Shown one piece after another: positions 6,820 to 14,553 of a stretch of 64,000 bases of DNA (within the stretch, counting starts at the first letter, position 1; the number at the start of each line of letters is the position of its first letter). The translations under genes were made by a program, and so were the position numbers. Origin of the DNA: Elusimicrobiota bacterium (GTDB lineage: Bacteria; Elusimicrobiota; Elusimicrobia; UBA1565; UBA9628); assembly GCA_016218575.1 (NCBI GenBank), contig JACRDN010000019.1, forward strand, positions 1 through 64,000. Reading direction: 5' to 3'. The notes below the pieces were generated by a model. It made no database searches. It saw only the letters and a list, made by a program, of their open reading frames with translations, and was not told the origin of the DNA.

Positions 6820-7167
6820 ATGCAAATTTACGAAACCGTGTTGATATTGAAGCCGGCGCTTTCAGAAGCCGAAGCGGCCGATTTTGTGGAAAAAACCAAG
6901 CAGCTGATCGCCGCGCAAGGCGGCGAAATGATAAGCCAGGACAATTGGGGACGTCGCAAGCTGACCCATATGATCGGCAAGGCCCGAGAGGGAACCTACG
7001 CCTACTTGAAATACAAGATCACTTCCGAGGCTCTAAAGAAGCTGTACCATAATTTCAGCATCAATGAGAATCTTCTGCGCCAGATGACGGTCGCCTCCCA
7101 GGAAAGGAAGATGCGGGAGAAGAAGGGCAAGGCCAAGAAGGCCCCCGCTGCCGCGGGCCAGGAGTGA
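6820..7167 (+). CDS. rpsF: 30S ribosomal protein bS6
   Basis: The 115-aa product begins MQIYETVLILKPALSEAEAADF, the classic bS6 N-terminus, and includes NWGRRKLTHMIGKAREGTYAY in the core and a basic C-terminal tail (residues about 95-115) rich in Lys and Ala. It binds bS18 in the 30S platform. The start at 6820 is chosen over 6781 by homology and by promoter position. It heads the conserved rpsF-ssb-rpsR-rplI-dnaB cluster, with ssb starting 1 nt after its stop codon. Confidence 0.96.
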   Translation: MQIYETVLILKPALSEAEAADFVEKTKQLIAAQGGEMISQDNWGRRKLTHMIGKAREGTYAYLKYKITSEALKKLYHNFSINENLLRQMTVASQERKMREKKGKAKKAPAAAGQE

Positions 7168-7168
7168 T

Positions 7169-7615
7169 ATGGCCGGCGTGCGCCTGCCTGAGCAGAATCA
7201 GGTTCTTTTGACGGGCCGTTTGACCCGCGATCCAGAGGTCTTCTTTACTCCCCAGGGGACGGCCAAGTGCTGGTTCTCGATCGCGGTCAATCAAGCCTAT
7301 AAAGACAAGGCCACGGGCGATTGGAAGGAACAGGTAAGCTACATTCCGGTCGTGGTCTGGCGCCAAGCCGCCGAGCGTTGCAAGGAAAAGCTGCGCAAGG
7401 GCAGCCCGGTCCACATCGATGGGCGGTTGAGGAGCCGCGAGTACGAGGACAAGAAGAGCGGGACGAAAAGAACCGTTTTGGAAGTAGAAGCGCGCCGAGT
7501 CCAGTTCCTGGCTCAAGCCGAGGGAGGCTCTCAGTCTCAGGAAGCCCGCGACGAAGCCGCTCAAGAGGCCGCGCCGGCCGGCGTGGTCAACGATAGCGAG
7601 GAGGTTCCCTTTTAA
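7169..7615 (+). CDS. ssb: single-stranded DNA-binding protein
   Basis: The 148-aa SSB has an N-terminal OB-fold (residues about 10-112) with [15 protein letters not shown], the [20 protein letters not shown] helix-strand and the [11 protein letters not shown] strand. A flexible Gln/Ala-rich linker leads to the acidic tip DSEEVPF, equivalent to the DDDIPF partner-binding tail. It protects single-stranded DNA and recruits replication and repair proteins. Its location between rpsF and rpsR is the usual bacterial arrangement. Confidence 0.96.
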   Translation: MAGVRLPEQNQVLLTGRLTRDPEVFFTPQGTAKCWFSIAVNQAYKDKATGDWKEQVSYIPVVVWRQAAERCKEKLRKGSPVHIDGRLRSREYEDKKSGTKRTVLEVEARRVQFLAQAEGGSQSQEARDEAAQEAAPAGVVNDSEEVPF

Positions 7616-7956
7616 TGTCTTCTGAAGAGCAACATGCGGCAAGCCCGGCCCCCGCGCCGGCTGCCGCCGAAACGCCGGGCGCGTCCCGCCCCGCCGCCGC
7701 GCCCGCCGCTAGGCGGCCGGAGCTGGGGCGCCGCCGCGCTCCCTTCCCCGTGCGCAGGAAGGTTTGCCGCTTCTGCGCCGAAAAGGTGCGGGATATAGAT
7801 TACAAGCAAATCCAGGTCTTGAGGACTTTCGTTGCTGATAGCGGCAAGATCCTTTCCAGCCGGATCACGGGCAATTGCGCGGGGCACCAGAGACAGCTCG
7901 GCCGCGCCATCAAACGCGCCCGCAATCTGGCCCTGTTGCCGTACGTGGTTTATTGA
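7615..7956 (+). CDS. rpsR: 30S ribosomal protein bS18, extended N-terminus
   Basis: The 113-aa product has a bS18 core at residues about 45-113. It includes [20 protein letters not shown] with a CxxC pair, then [28 protein letters not shown]. The first 45 residues are an Ala/Pro/Arg-rich extension not found in typical 75-85-aa bS18. The ATG overlaps the ssb TAA (TAATG), so translation is coupled. An internal start is possible, but no Met is available before the core. Confidence 0.94.
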   Translation: MSSEEQHAASPAPAPAAAETPGASRPAAAPAARRPELGRRRAPFPVRRKVCRFCAEKVRDIDYKQIQVLRTFVADSGKILSSRITGNCAGHQRQLGRAIKRARNLALLPYVVY

Positions 7957-7961
7957 CTCCC

Positions 7962-8408
7962 ATGAAAGTGATATTGCGCTGTGACGTCGAGCACGTGGGC
8001 CGGTCCGGGGAGGTAAAGGATGTCTCCGCCGGGTTCGGCCGCAATTTCCTCCTTCCCAAGAACCTGGCCGTTACGGCCTCCTCAGAGGCCCTGGCTTGGT
8101 GGGAAAAGGGCAAGGAAAGGCGAGAGAAGCTCTTGCAGGCCCAACGCGAGCAGGCCAAGGAGCTCTCGGCCAAGATGGCGGGCGTGAGCCTGTCTTTCTC
8201 CCGGGCCGTGGGCGCCGAGGGGAAGCTTTTCGGCTCCGTGGGCAAGAGCGACATCGTCAAGAGCCTCAAGAGCTGCGGATTCACCGTGGACAAACAGGCC
8301 GTGGTCCTGGAGTCCGCCATCAAGACAGCCGGCGATCACGAGGTGGAGCTTCGGCTGCACCCCGAAGTGAGCGCCAAGATCAAAGTCGCGATCGCAGCCA
8401 GGCAATAG
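7962..8408 (+). CDS. rplI: 50S ribosomal protein bL9
   Basis: The 148-aa product begins MKVILRCDVEHVGRSGEVKDV and continues GFGRNFLLPKNLA, the diagnostic bL9 N-terminal domain. The long connecting helix (residues about 40-75) and a C-terminal RNA-binding domain with GKLFGSVGKSDIVKSL follow. The start at 7962 is set by homology. It lies 5 nt after rpsR in the same operon and 41 nt before dnaB. Confidence 0.96.
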   Translation: MKVILRCDVEHVGRSGEVKDVSAGFGRNFLLPKNLAVTASSEALAWWEKGKERREKLLQAQREQAKELSAKMAGVSLSFSRAVGAEGKLFGSVGKSDIVKSLKSCGFTVDKQAVVLESAIKTAGDHEVELRLHPEVSAKIKVAIAARQ

Positions 8409-8449
8409 GCCCGCGCCTTTTGCCTGGGCCGGAGGACCATATCCGAGCC

Positions 8450-9856
8450 ATGGCGAACAATCCCGTCCAACTGCCTCCCCAAGCCCTTGAGGCCGAGATG
8501 GCCGTCCTCGGCTCGATGCTCATAGAGAAGGACGCCGTCGAGAAGGCCGTCGACGTTCTCCACGAGAAGGACTTCTACCTGGAGTCCCACCGCAAGGTTT
8601 TCCGGGCCTTGCGCGAACTTTTCAACCGCGGCCAGGCCGTCGATGTCATAACCGCGGGCGAGGAGCTGCGCAAGCTCAAGATCCTCGATGAAGTCGGCGG
8701 CATGGAGGCCTTGACCGGTCTCGTCAACAAGGTGGCGACCGCCGCCCACGTCGACTATTACGCGCGCCTGGTCAAGGAGAAATCCATCCTCCGGGAGCTC
8801 ATCACCACCTCCACGGCCATCGTGAGCTCCTGCTACAACGAAGCCAAGGAGCCTTCCCAGATACTCGACGAGGCTCAGGCCAGCATCCTCAAGGTGGCAG
8901 AGAGGCAAACCCTCCACGGCGTGGTGGAGGCCAAGGAATTGGCCCACGACGTGATAGAGCAGATTGAGCTGGCGCACAAGCGCAAGCAGGCCGTGACAGG
9001 CGTTCCCTCGGGCCTGACCGACTTTGATCGGATGACGGCTGGTTTCCAGAAGTCCGATCTCATCCTGATCGCCGCCCGGCCGAGCCAAGGCAAGACCGCG
9101 CTCGCCCGCAATCTCGCGGCCAATCTCGTGCTCGCCGACAAGCCCCAGCCGGTCCTGATCTTCTCCATGGAAATGGACCAGCACGCGATCATGCAGCGCT
9201 TCATTTCGACCGAGGCCCAGGTCAACCTCCAGCAGGTGAGGAACGGCTTTTTCCCGCGGGACCGCTGGACGGATCTCACCAACGCGGCCGCGCGATTCTC
9301 CGAGGCCCCGCTTTTTATCGTGGACACTCCTGGACTCACTGTACTGGGCATACGATCTCTCGCCCGTCAACTCGCGGCCGACCTTAAGAAGAAGGGGACC
9401 TCCTTGGGCATCGTCATCGTCGATTACCTCCAACTGATCCGTGGCTCCTCCTCGCGCTTCGAGAGCCGCCAGCAGGAGGTGTCGGAGATATCCCGGGGGC
9501 TCAAGTTCCTAGCGCGCGACCTGAAGGTGCCCGTGGTCGCCTTGTCCCAGCTCTCTCGCCGCCCCGAGGACAAGGGGCGCGGAGGCGACGGACGGCCCCA
9601 GCTCTCGGACCTGCGCGAGAGCGGGGCTCTCGAGCAGGACGCGGATCTCGTGGCTTTCATTTACCGGGAAGCCTACTACAAACGCAACGACCCGACCTTG
9701 GAGAACAAGGCCGATATCATCATCGCCAAACAAAGGCAGGGCCCGACGGGCAGCGTCCAGGTTTCCTTCATCCGCGACTACACTCGCTTTGGAAACGCCA
9801 CGAGCGAATCCGAGCCCGCCGCCGAGATGGAGGAGGCCCAGGCGACCTTCGGCTGA
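8450..9856 (+). CDS. dnaB: replicative DNA helicase DnaB
   Basis: The 468-aa product has the DnaB N-terminal collar domain (PPQALEAEMAVLGSML, residues about 7-110) and a RecA-like helicase domain. Walker A reads ARPSQGKTALARN, Walker B IVIVDYLQLI, and the C-terminal motifs are SQLSRRPEDKGR, SDLRESGALEQDADLVAF and KQRQGPTG. It unwinds DNA at the fork as a hexameric ring. The start MANNPVQ at 8450 follows GGAGGACC about 10 nt upstream. Its TGA overlaps the alr ATG (TGATG). No intein is seen. Confidence 0.96.
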   Translation: MANNPVQLPPQALEAEMAVLGSMLIEKDAVEKAVDVLHEKDFYLESHRKVFRALRELFNRGQAVDVITAGEELRKLKILDEVGGMEALTGLVNKVATAAHVDYYARLVKEKSILRELITTSTAIVSSCYNEAKEPSQILDEAQASILKVAERQTLHGVVEAKELAHDVIEQIELAHKRKQAVTGVPSGLTDFDRMTAGFQKSDLILIAARPSQGKTALARNLAANLVLADKPQPVLIFSMEMDQHAIMQRFISTEAQVNLQQVRNGFFPRDRWTDLTNAAARFSEAPLFIVDTPGLTVLGIRSLARQLAADLKKKGTSLGIVIVDYLQLIRGSSSRFESRQQEVSEISRGLKFLARDLKVPVVALSQLSRRPEDKGRGGDGRPQLSDLRESGALEQDADLVAFIYREAYYKRNDPTLENKADIIIAKQRQGPTGSVQVSFIRDYTRFGNATSESEPAAEMEEAQATFG

Positions 9857-10956
9857 TGCGGCGTTTCTTTCGGCCCACCTGGGCCGAGGTGGATCTTTCG
9901 GCGCTCAAGGCCAACCTGCGCCTGTTCAAGTCCCGCGTAGCCGGCTCAAAGGTGATGTTCGTGGTCAAGGGAAACGCCTATGGCCACGGGGCCGCGGCCT
10001 GCGCCAAGGCGGCGCTGGGTCCGGAGGGGGCGGACTGCTTCGGGGTTTCCTCCGTCGAGGAGGGGATCGCGCTGCGCGAGGCCGGGATCCGGCGCCCCAT
10101 CCTGGTCCTGGGAAGCCTTTATCCCTTCGAGAGCTTCCTGGCCGCGGCACAGTTCAATCTCATCCCCACCGTGGCGAGCCTCGAATCTGCGCAGCGCCTG
10201 GCAGAGGCCTCGCGGCGCCTTGGGCGCAAGGTCCCCTGCCATCTTAAGATCGAGACCGGGATGGGGCGCATCGGGCTTAGCCCCAAGGCCGCCTTGGGCG
10301 CGGCGGAGTGGCTCTCGGCGGAAAAGTCGGTCAAGCTCTCCGGCGTCTATACCCATCTTTCCTGCGCCGAGGAAAGCCCCGAGTTCACCGCCCGCCAGCT
10401 TCGGCTGTTCAAGCAAGCCGCGTGCGCCATCGCGTGTCTCGCCCCGGCGGGTTTTCTCCGGCACGCGGCCAACTCCGCGGCGGCCCTGCGCTGCCCGGAA
10501 AGCCGCTGGGACATGGTGCGGCCGGGCCTGGCTCTGTACGGGCTCTATCCGGGCTTTAAGCCCGTGCTGTCTCTTAAGAGCCGCGTCGTTTTCCTCAAAT
10601 CCGTGCCGGCGGGAACGCCCATCAGCTACGGGGCCTCCTACCGGGCCCCGGGGCCCCGCCGGATCGCCACCATTCCCATCGGTTACGCCGACGGCTTCTC
10701 GCGCGGTCTCTCCAACAAGGGGCGGGTCCTCGTTCAGGGCCGCTTCTGCCCCGTGGTCGGGCGCGTCACCATGGACATGCTGATGGTCGACGTGACCGGC
10801 GTCCCCCGGGTCCGGGTGGGAGACGAGGTGGTGCTGCTGGGCTCACAGGCAAGCCGCCGCGTCACCGCGGGCGACATGGCCTCGGAGCTCGGCACCATCG
10901 CTTACGAGATCACCACCTGCCTTTCGGCCAGAGTGCCGCGGGTGTATCTGATATAA
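9856..10956 (+). CDS. alr: alanine racemase
   Basis: The 366-aa fold-type III PLP enzyme interconverts L- and D-alanine for peptidoglycan. Lys38 in VVKGNAYGHGA is the PLP lysine. KIETGMGRIGL and the HAANSAAAL region follow in the TIM barrel. The C-terminal beta domain holds ISYGASYRAPGPRRIATIPIGYADG with the catalytic tyrosine, and GRVTMDMLMVDVTG. It is translationally coupled to dnaB, a frequent dnaB-alr neighbourhood. Its 3' end contains the mlaE promoter. Confidence 0.95.
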   Translation: MRRFFRPTWAEVDLSALKANLRLFKSRVAGSKVMFVVKGNAYGHGAAACAKAALGPEGADCFGVSSVEEGIALREAGIRRPILVLGSLYPFESFLAAAQFNLIPTVASLESAQRLAEASRRLGRKVPCHLKIETGMGRIGLSPKAALGAAEWLSAEKSVKLSGVYTHLSCAEESPEFTARQLRLFKQAACAIACLAPAGFLRHAANSAAALRCPESRWDMVRPGLALYGLYPGFKPVLSLKSRVVFLKSVPAGTPISYGASYRAPGPRRIATIPIGYADGFSRGLSNKGRVLVQGRFCPVVGRVTMDMLMVDVTGVPRVRVGDEVVLLGSQASRRVTAGDMASELGTIAYEITTCLSARVPRVYLI

Positions 10957-10957
10957 T
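10949..10957 (+). promoter_or_regulatory. extended -10 for mlaE operon
   Basis: TGATATAAT is a perfect extended -10 overlapping the last codons of alr. The mlaE ATG (10967) is 9 nt downstream, so the transcript would be almost leaderless. No clear -35 was found, as expected for an extended -10 promoter. Confidence 0.55.
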
Positions 10958-10966
10958 AAAAACGGA

Positions 10967-11755
10967 ATGGCATCGATCCTGGCCTGGGTGGGGCGTCCGC
11001 TCCTGGAGCTTGTCGAGGCCACTGGTCAATTTGCGTTTCTCATCCGCTCGACCTTCCTTTGGCTCGTGCGCTCCAGGATCGAATGGCGGCAGACCTTGCT
11101 GCAGATGATGCGCATCGGCGTTGAGTCCCTTCCGGTGACCGCCATGACCACGTTTTTCACGGGAATGGTCCTGGCCCTCCAGACCGGGGCCTCCTCCAAG
11201 CACTTTTTCAACGAGCCCCTTTTCGTCGGAACCGTGGTGAGCTTCGCCATGGTGATGGAGCTCTCACCCGTGATGACGGCCATGGTGGTCTCGGGCCGCG
11301 CGGGAGCCGCCATCGCGGCCGAACTCGGGACCATGAAGGTGACCGAGCAGCTTGACGCCCTCTATACCTTGGGAACCGACCCGATCCGCTACCTGGTCAT
11401 CCCGCGCTTCCTGGCCTTCTTGGCCGTCCTGCCTCTTTTGACCGTGGCATCGGACTTCACCGGGGTTTTCGGCGGCTGGGTGGTTGCGGCCTTTAAGCTC
11501 AAGATCCCGAACAACATTTTTTGGCACGATATCGTGGACAACATGGAGATCCGCCATTTCATGCACGGTTTCTTAAAGACCTTCGTCTTCGCCTTCGTCA
11601 TCTCCTTCATCTCCTGCTTCCAAGGCATTACGACGCGGGGGGGCGCAGAGGGAGTGGGCAAGTCCACCACGGCCGCCGTGGTCATCAGCATGGTCTCGGT
11701 CCTCGTCATGGACTACTTCGTGACCGCGGTCCTGGTAGCCTTGGGCATTACATGA
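10967..11755 (+). CDS. mlaE: MlaE-family ABC permease
   Basis: The 262-aa inner-membrane permease of the MCE/Mla lipid transport family has five to six hydrophobic segments. It carries the family-typical MELSPVMTAMVVSGRAGAAIAAELGTMKVTEQLDAL block around residues 93-128, in which EQLDAL is the coupling motif. It works with the ATPase (12401) and MCE protein (13213) to move phospholipids between inner and outer membranes. pyrE lies between it and its ATPase partner. Confidence 0.93.
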   Translation: MASILAWVGRPLLELVEATGQFAFLIRSTFLWLVRSRIEWRQTLLQMMRIGVESLPVTAMTTFFTGMVLALQTGASSKHFFNEPLFVGTVVSFAMVMELSPVMTAMVVSGRAGAAIAAELGTMKVTEQLDALYTLGTDPIRYLVIPRFLAFLAVLPLLTVASDFTGVFGGWVVAAFKLKIPNNIFWHDIVDNMEIRHFMHGFLKTFVFAFVISFISCFQGITTRGGAEGVGKSTTAAVVISMVSVLVMDYFVTAVLVALGIT

Positions 11756-11765
11756 GCAGAGCCAT

Positions 11766-12404
11766 ATGAGCCAGAACGAGATTTTGGAGATGCTGTCGGG
11801 CATCGGGGCCGTGATCACTGGAAGCCACATTGTTTATACGTCGGGCAAGCACGGCTCGGCCTACGTCAACAAGGACGCAATCTATCCCCACACCCGCGAA
11901 ACCTCCCGCCTCTGCCGGGCCCTGGCGGAACGCTTCGCCCAGGACGGGGTGGAAGCCGTTTTGGCCCCGGCGGTCGGAGGGGTGATTCTCTCCCAATGGG
12001 TCGCGCACCATTTGACGGAACTTAAAGGGAGAGAGGTGCTCGGGCTTTACGCGGAGAAGTCGGAGGACGGCCGCTCCTTCGTGATCAAACGCGGCTACGA
12101 CCGGCTTCTGGCCGGCCGCAGAATCCTGGTGGTCGAGGACGTCCTAACCACGGGCGGGTCCGTGAGGAAGGTGGTCGATGGCGCCAGGGCCTTGGGGGCC
12201 GTGATCATCGGGGTGGCGGCTCTCTGCAACCGCGGAGGCGTCTTAGCCCGCGATTTGGGGGAGGTTCCTCGCTTGGAGGCCCTCATTAACATCTCGCTTG
12301 AGTCCTGGGAAGAGAGGGACTGCCCCCTCTGCGCCAAGGGCGAGCCCGTCAACACGGGCGTGGGCAAGGGGCGGGAGTTCCTAGCCCGGAGAAAGCTCCA
12401 GTGA
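11766..12404 (+). CDS. pyrE: orotate phosphoribosyltransferase
   Basis: The 212-aa type I phosphoribosyltransferase carries the PRPP loop ILVVEDVLTTGGSVRKVV (residues about 119-136) and early orotate-site features (YTSGKHGSAYVNKD). It makes OMP in pyrimidine synthesis. The C-terminus has a CPLCAKGEPVNTGVGKG segment with a CxxC pair, seen in a PyrE subgroup with a C-terminal tail. The gene sits within the mla cluster and its TGA overlaps the GTG start of the ATPase gene, so the two are co-translated. Confidence 0.85.
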   Translation: MSQNEILEMLSGIGAVITGSHIVYTSGKHGSAYVNKDAIYPHTRETSRLCRALAERFAQDGVEAVLAPAVGGVILSQWVAHHLTELKGREVLGLYAEKSEDGRSFVIKRGYDRLLAGRRILVVEDVLTTGGSVRKVVDGARALGAVIIGVAALCNRGGVLARDLGEVPRLEALINISLESWEERDCPLCAKGEPVNTGVGKGREFLARRKLQ

Positions 12405-13213
12405 TCGAGGCTTCCGGCGTCAAGAAAAGCTTCGGTGCCCGAGCGGTCCTTCGCGGGGTCGAGCTCATGGTCGAGGAGGGGGAAACCTTGGTCGTCATCG
12501 GGGGCTCGGGCTGCGGCAAGAGCACCTTCCTCAAGTGCGTGATCGGGCTCATTCGCCCTGATTCGGGGAGCATCATGGTCGACGGAGTGGACATCACGAA
12601 GCTCTCCAAGGAGTCCGAAATCGCCAATTATCGCCGGCGCTTCGGCTACCTCTTCCAGGAGTCGGCCCTCTTCGACTCCTTGACGGTTTGGGAAAACGTG
12701 AGCTTCGGGCTGGGCTACCTCACCGATATCCCTCCTGATACATACCGAGAGGTCGCCAAGGAGAAGCTGGCCCTGGTGGGGCTCAAGGATGTGGAGGACA
12801 TGAAGCCGGCCGAGCTTTCTGGCGGCATGAAAAAGCGGGTGGCCCTGGCCAGGGCCATAGCGGCGGAGCCCTCGTATATTTTGTATGATGAACCGACGAC
12901 AGGCTTGGACCCGATTATGTCGGATGTCATCAACGACCTGATTCTGGACCTCCAGAGGCAGCTCAAGGTGACCTCCATCGTCGTGACTCACGATATGAAA
13001 TCGGCCTATAAAGTGGCTAGCCGCATCGCGATGCTCCATGAGGGCCGCGTCCTGGGAGTGGCCCATCCCAAAATCATCAAGGTGAGCGACAATCCCTATA
13101 TCCGCCAATTCGTCGACGGCATCAGCCGCGGTCCCATCCAGATGAAGCTCAAGGATTTCGAGCCAGAGGCCGGGCACGCCCGAGAGCCCCGCCGTGAAGG
13201 CGGCAAAGCTTAG
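12401..13213 (+). CDS. mlaF: MlaF-type ABC ATPase
   Basis: The 270-aa ATPase has Walker A GGSGCGKST (residues 34-42), the signature LSGGMKKRVALARA, Walker B ILYDEPTTGLDPI and a switch His in VVTHDM. The LSGGM variant is typical of MlaF/Ttg2A-type lipid transporters. The C-terminal 25 residues form a charged extension. It starts with GTG overlapping pyrE and ends with TAG overlapping the next GTG start. Confidence 0.93.
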   Translation: MIEASGVKKSFGARAVLRGVELMVEEGETLVVIGGSGCGKSTFLKCVIGLIRPDSGSIMVDGVDITKLSKESEIANYRRRFGYLFQESALFDSLTVWENVSFGLGYLTDIPPDTYREVAKEKLALVGLKDVEDMKPAELSGGMKKRVALARAIAAEPSYILYDEPTTGLDPIMSDVINDLILDLQRQLKVTSIVVTHDMKSAYKVASRIAMLHEGRVLGVAHPKIIKVSDNPYIRQFVDGISRGPIQMKLKDFEPEAGHAREPRREGGKA

Positions 13214-14535
13214 TGTCCCTGGAAGCCAAGGTCGGAGCCTTCGTCGTGGCGGGGTTTGCCTTGATCGGCACCGCTATTTTCCTGCTTGGAGATCTCAGCC
13301 TCGAGAAGCGCTACACCCTCTACGTGAGTTTCCGGGACGTGGCCAACCTCACCAAGAACGCCCCGGTTAAGCTCTCTGGCGTCGAGGTCGGGCAAGTGAG
13401 GGACATCCTCTTGTCGGACGGCCGGGCCAAGGTCATCGCCTCCATCCGCAAGGGAGTGGACATCTACCAGGACGCGCAGTTCACCGTGGGCTCCACGGGA
13501 ATCATCGGCTCGAAGTACCTCGAGGTTTCCCAGGGCCACCCCTCGGCCGGCGTCATCGCCGCCGAATCGACCGTGATGGGAACCGACCCGGTCTCCATCG
13601 AGAAGGCCATGACCCAGGCCTTGGGCAGCCTCGAGAAGATCATGAAGGAGTTGAGCGAAGATGGCCCGCGGGGCTCTCTTACCTCGAACCTCAAGGACAC
13701 CGTGGCCAACGTCCGGGAGCTTACCGCCAACCTCAACGACTTGATCGCCACGGCCAAGCCGAGCCTCACCAACACCATGGAGCGCTTCGACCAGATATCG
13801 GACAAACTCGACAAGGTCCTGGCCAAGAGCGACCAGATGATGACTGGCCTGTCCACGGACAAGGGCACGGTGGGCGCTCTCTTGCACGACGAGAAGATGA
13901 AGGAGGACGTCAAGGAGACCGTCGCCTCGGTCAAAGAGGCGGCGGCCACCGCCAAGGATGTTTTTGGGCGCATCACCCAATTTAGGGTTTACTGGAACCT
14001 GGACTGGCGCTACGAGCACGCGGTGCGCACCTCCCGCGCCGACATCGGGCTCAAGATTTCGCCCCGAGAGGGCCGGTATTACTACATCGGAGGCTCCAAT
14101 CTCGGCAACGTCTCTGACGAGAGGCGCGGCACGGATTACGCCCAGTTCAACCGAGTGGACGCCCTTCTCGGCTGGGAGCGGGGGCCCTTCGATTTGGCGG
14201 CGGGCGTTATCCGTTCCGGCGGGGGAGGCCGGCTCTCGGTCACGCCCTTTTACCAGCATCCCATCGGCAAGAAGTTCAGCCTGGTCGCCCAGGGCTACGA
14301 TTTCGGGCGCAACCGCGTGGTCCAGGGCCGGAAATTCGACCATCCGCAGTACGATGTGGGGCTTCTAGCTCGGATCAACCGCTATTTGGGGATCGGGGCC
14401 CGCGTCGAGGACCTCCAGGAGACCAAGCGCTACCAGAGTTGGGTCAACGTCACTTTCGAGGACCAGGACATCGCCTATCTTTTCGGAGTCATCAGCTTCG
14501 GGGCGGCCGGCACCAAGGGCCGCAGCAAGAAATAG
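13213..14535 (+). CDS. mlaD: MCE-domain protein with barrel-like C-terminus
   Basis: The 440-aa product has an N-terminal inner-membrane anchor (residues about 8-27) and one MCE domain (about 35-115). The domain contains the FRDVANLTKNAPVKLSGVEVG and GSTGIIGSKYLEVSQG motifs. A long helical or coiled segment (about 130-245) follows. From residue 257 the sequence becomes aromatic/Gly alternating beta strands (RVYWNLDWRYEH, RYYYIGGSNLGN, FYQHPIGKKFSLVAQGYDFGR), resembling an outer-membrane barrel or porin. Standard MlaD is about 180-320 aa and lacks this. The extension could tether the MCE ring to the outer membrane. It starts with GTG overlapping mlaF. Confidence 0.85.
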   Translation: MSLEAKVGAFVVAGFALIGTAIFLLGDLSLEKRYTLYVSFRDVANLTKNAPVKLSGVEVGQVRDILLSDGRAKVIASIRKGVDIYQDAQFTVGSTGIIGSKYLEVSQGHPSAGVIAAESTVMGTDPVSIEKAMTQALGSLEKIMKELSEDGPRGSLTSNLKDTVANVRELTANLNDLIATAKPSLTNTMERFDQISDKLDKVLAKSDQMMTGLSTDKGTVGALLHDEKMKEDVKETVASVKEAAATAKDVFGRITQFRVYWNLDWRYEHAVRTSRADIGLKISPREGRYYYIGGSNLGNVSDERRGTDYAQFNRVDALLGWERGPFDLAAGVIRSGGGGRLSVTPFYQHPIGKKFSLVAQGYDFGRNRVVQGRKFDHPQYDVGLLARINRYLGIGARVEDLQETKRYQSWVNVTFEDQDIAYLFGVISFGAAGTKGRSKK

Positions 14536-14553
14536 AGGACAAAATCCCTAATT

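Noticed and set aside
8336-9433. 365-aa open frame antisense to dnaB
   Set aside because: It is an artefact of GC-rich codon use opposite a certain dnaB gene. It has low-complexity Gly/Leu/His-rich composition and no motif or ribosome binding site.
12095-13177. 360-aa antisense frame over pyrE/mlaF
   Set aside because: It lies entirely opposite two well-supported genes and shows no domain signature.
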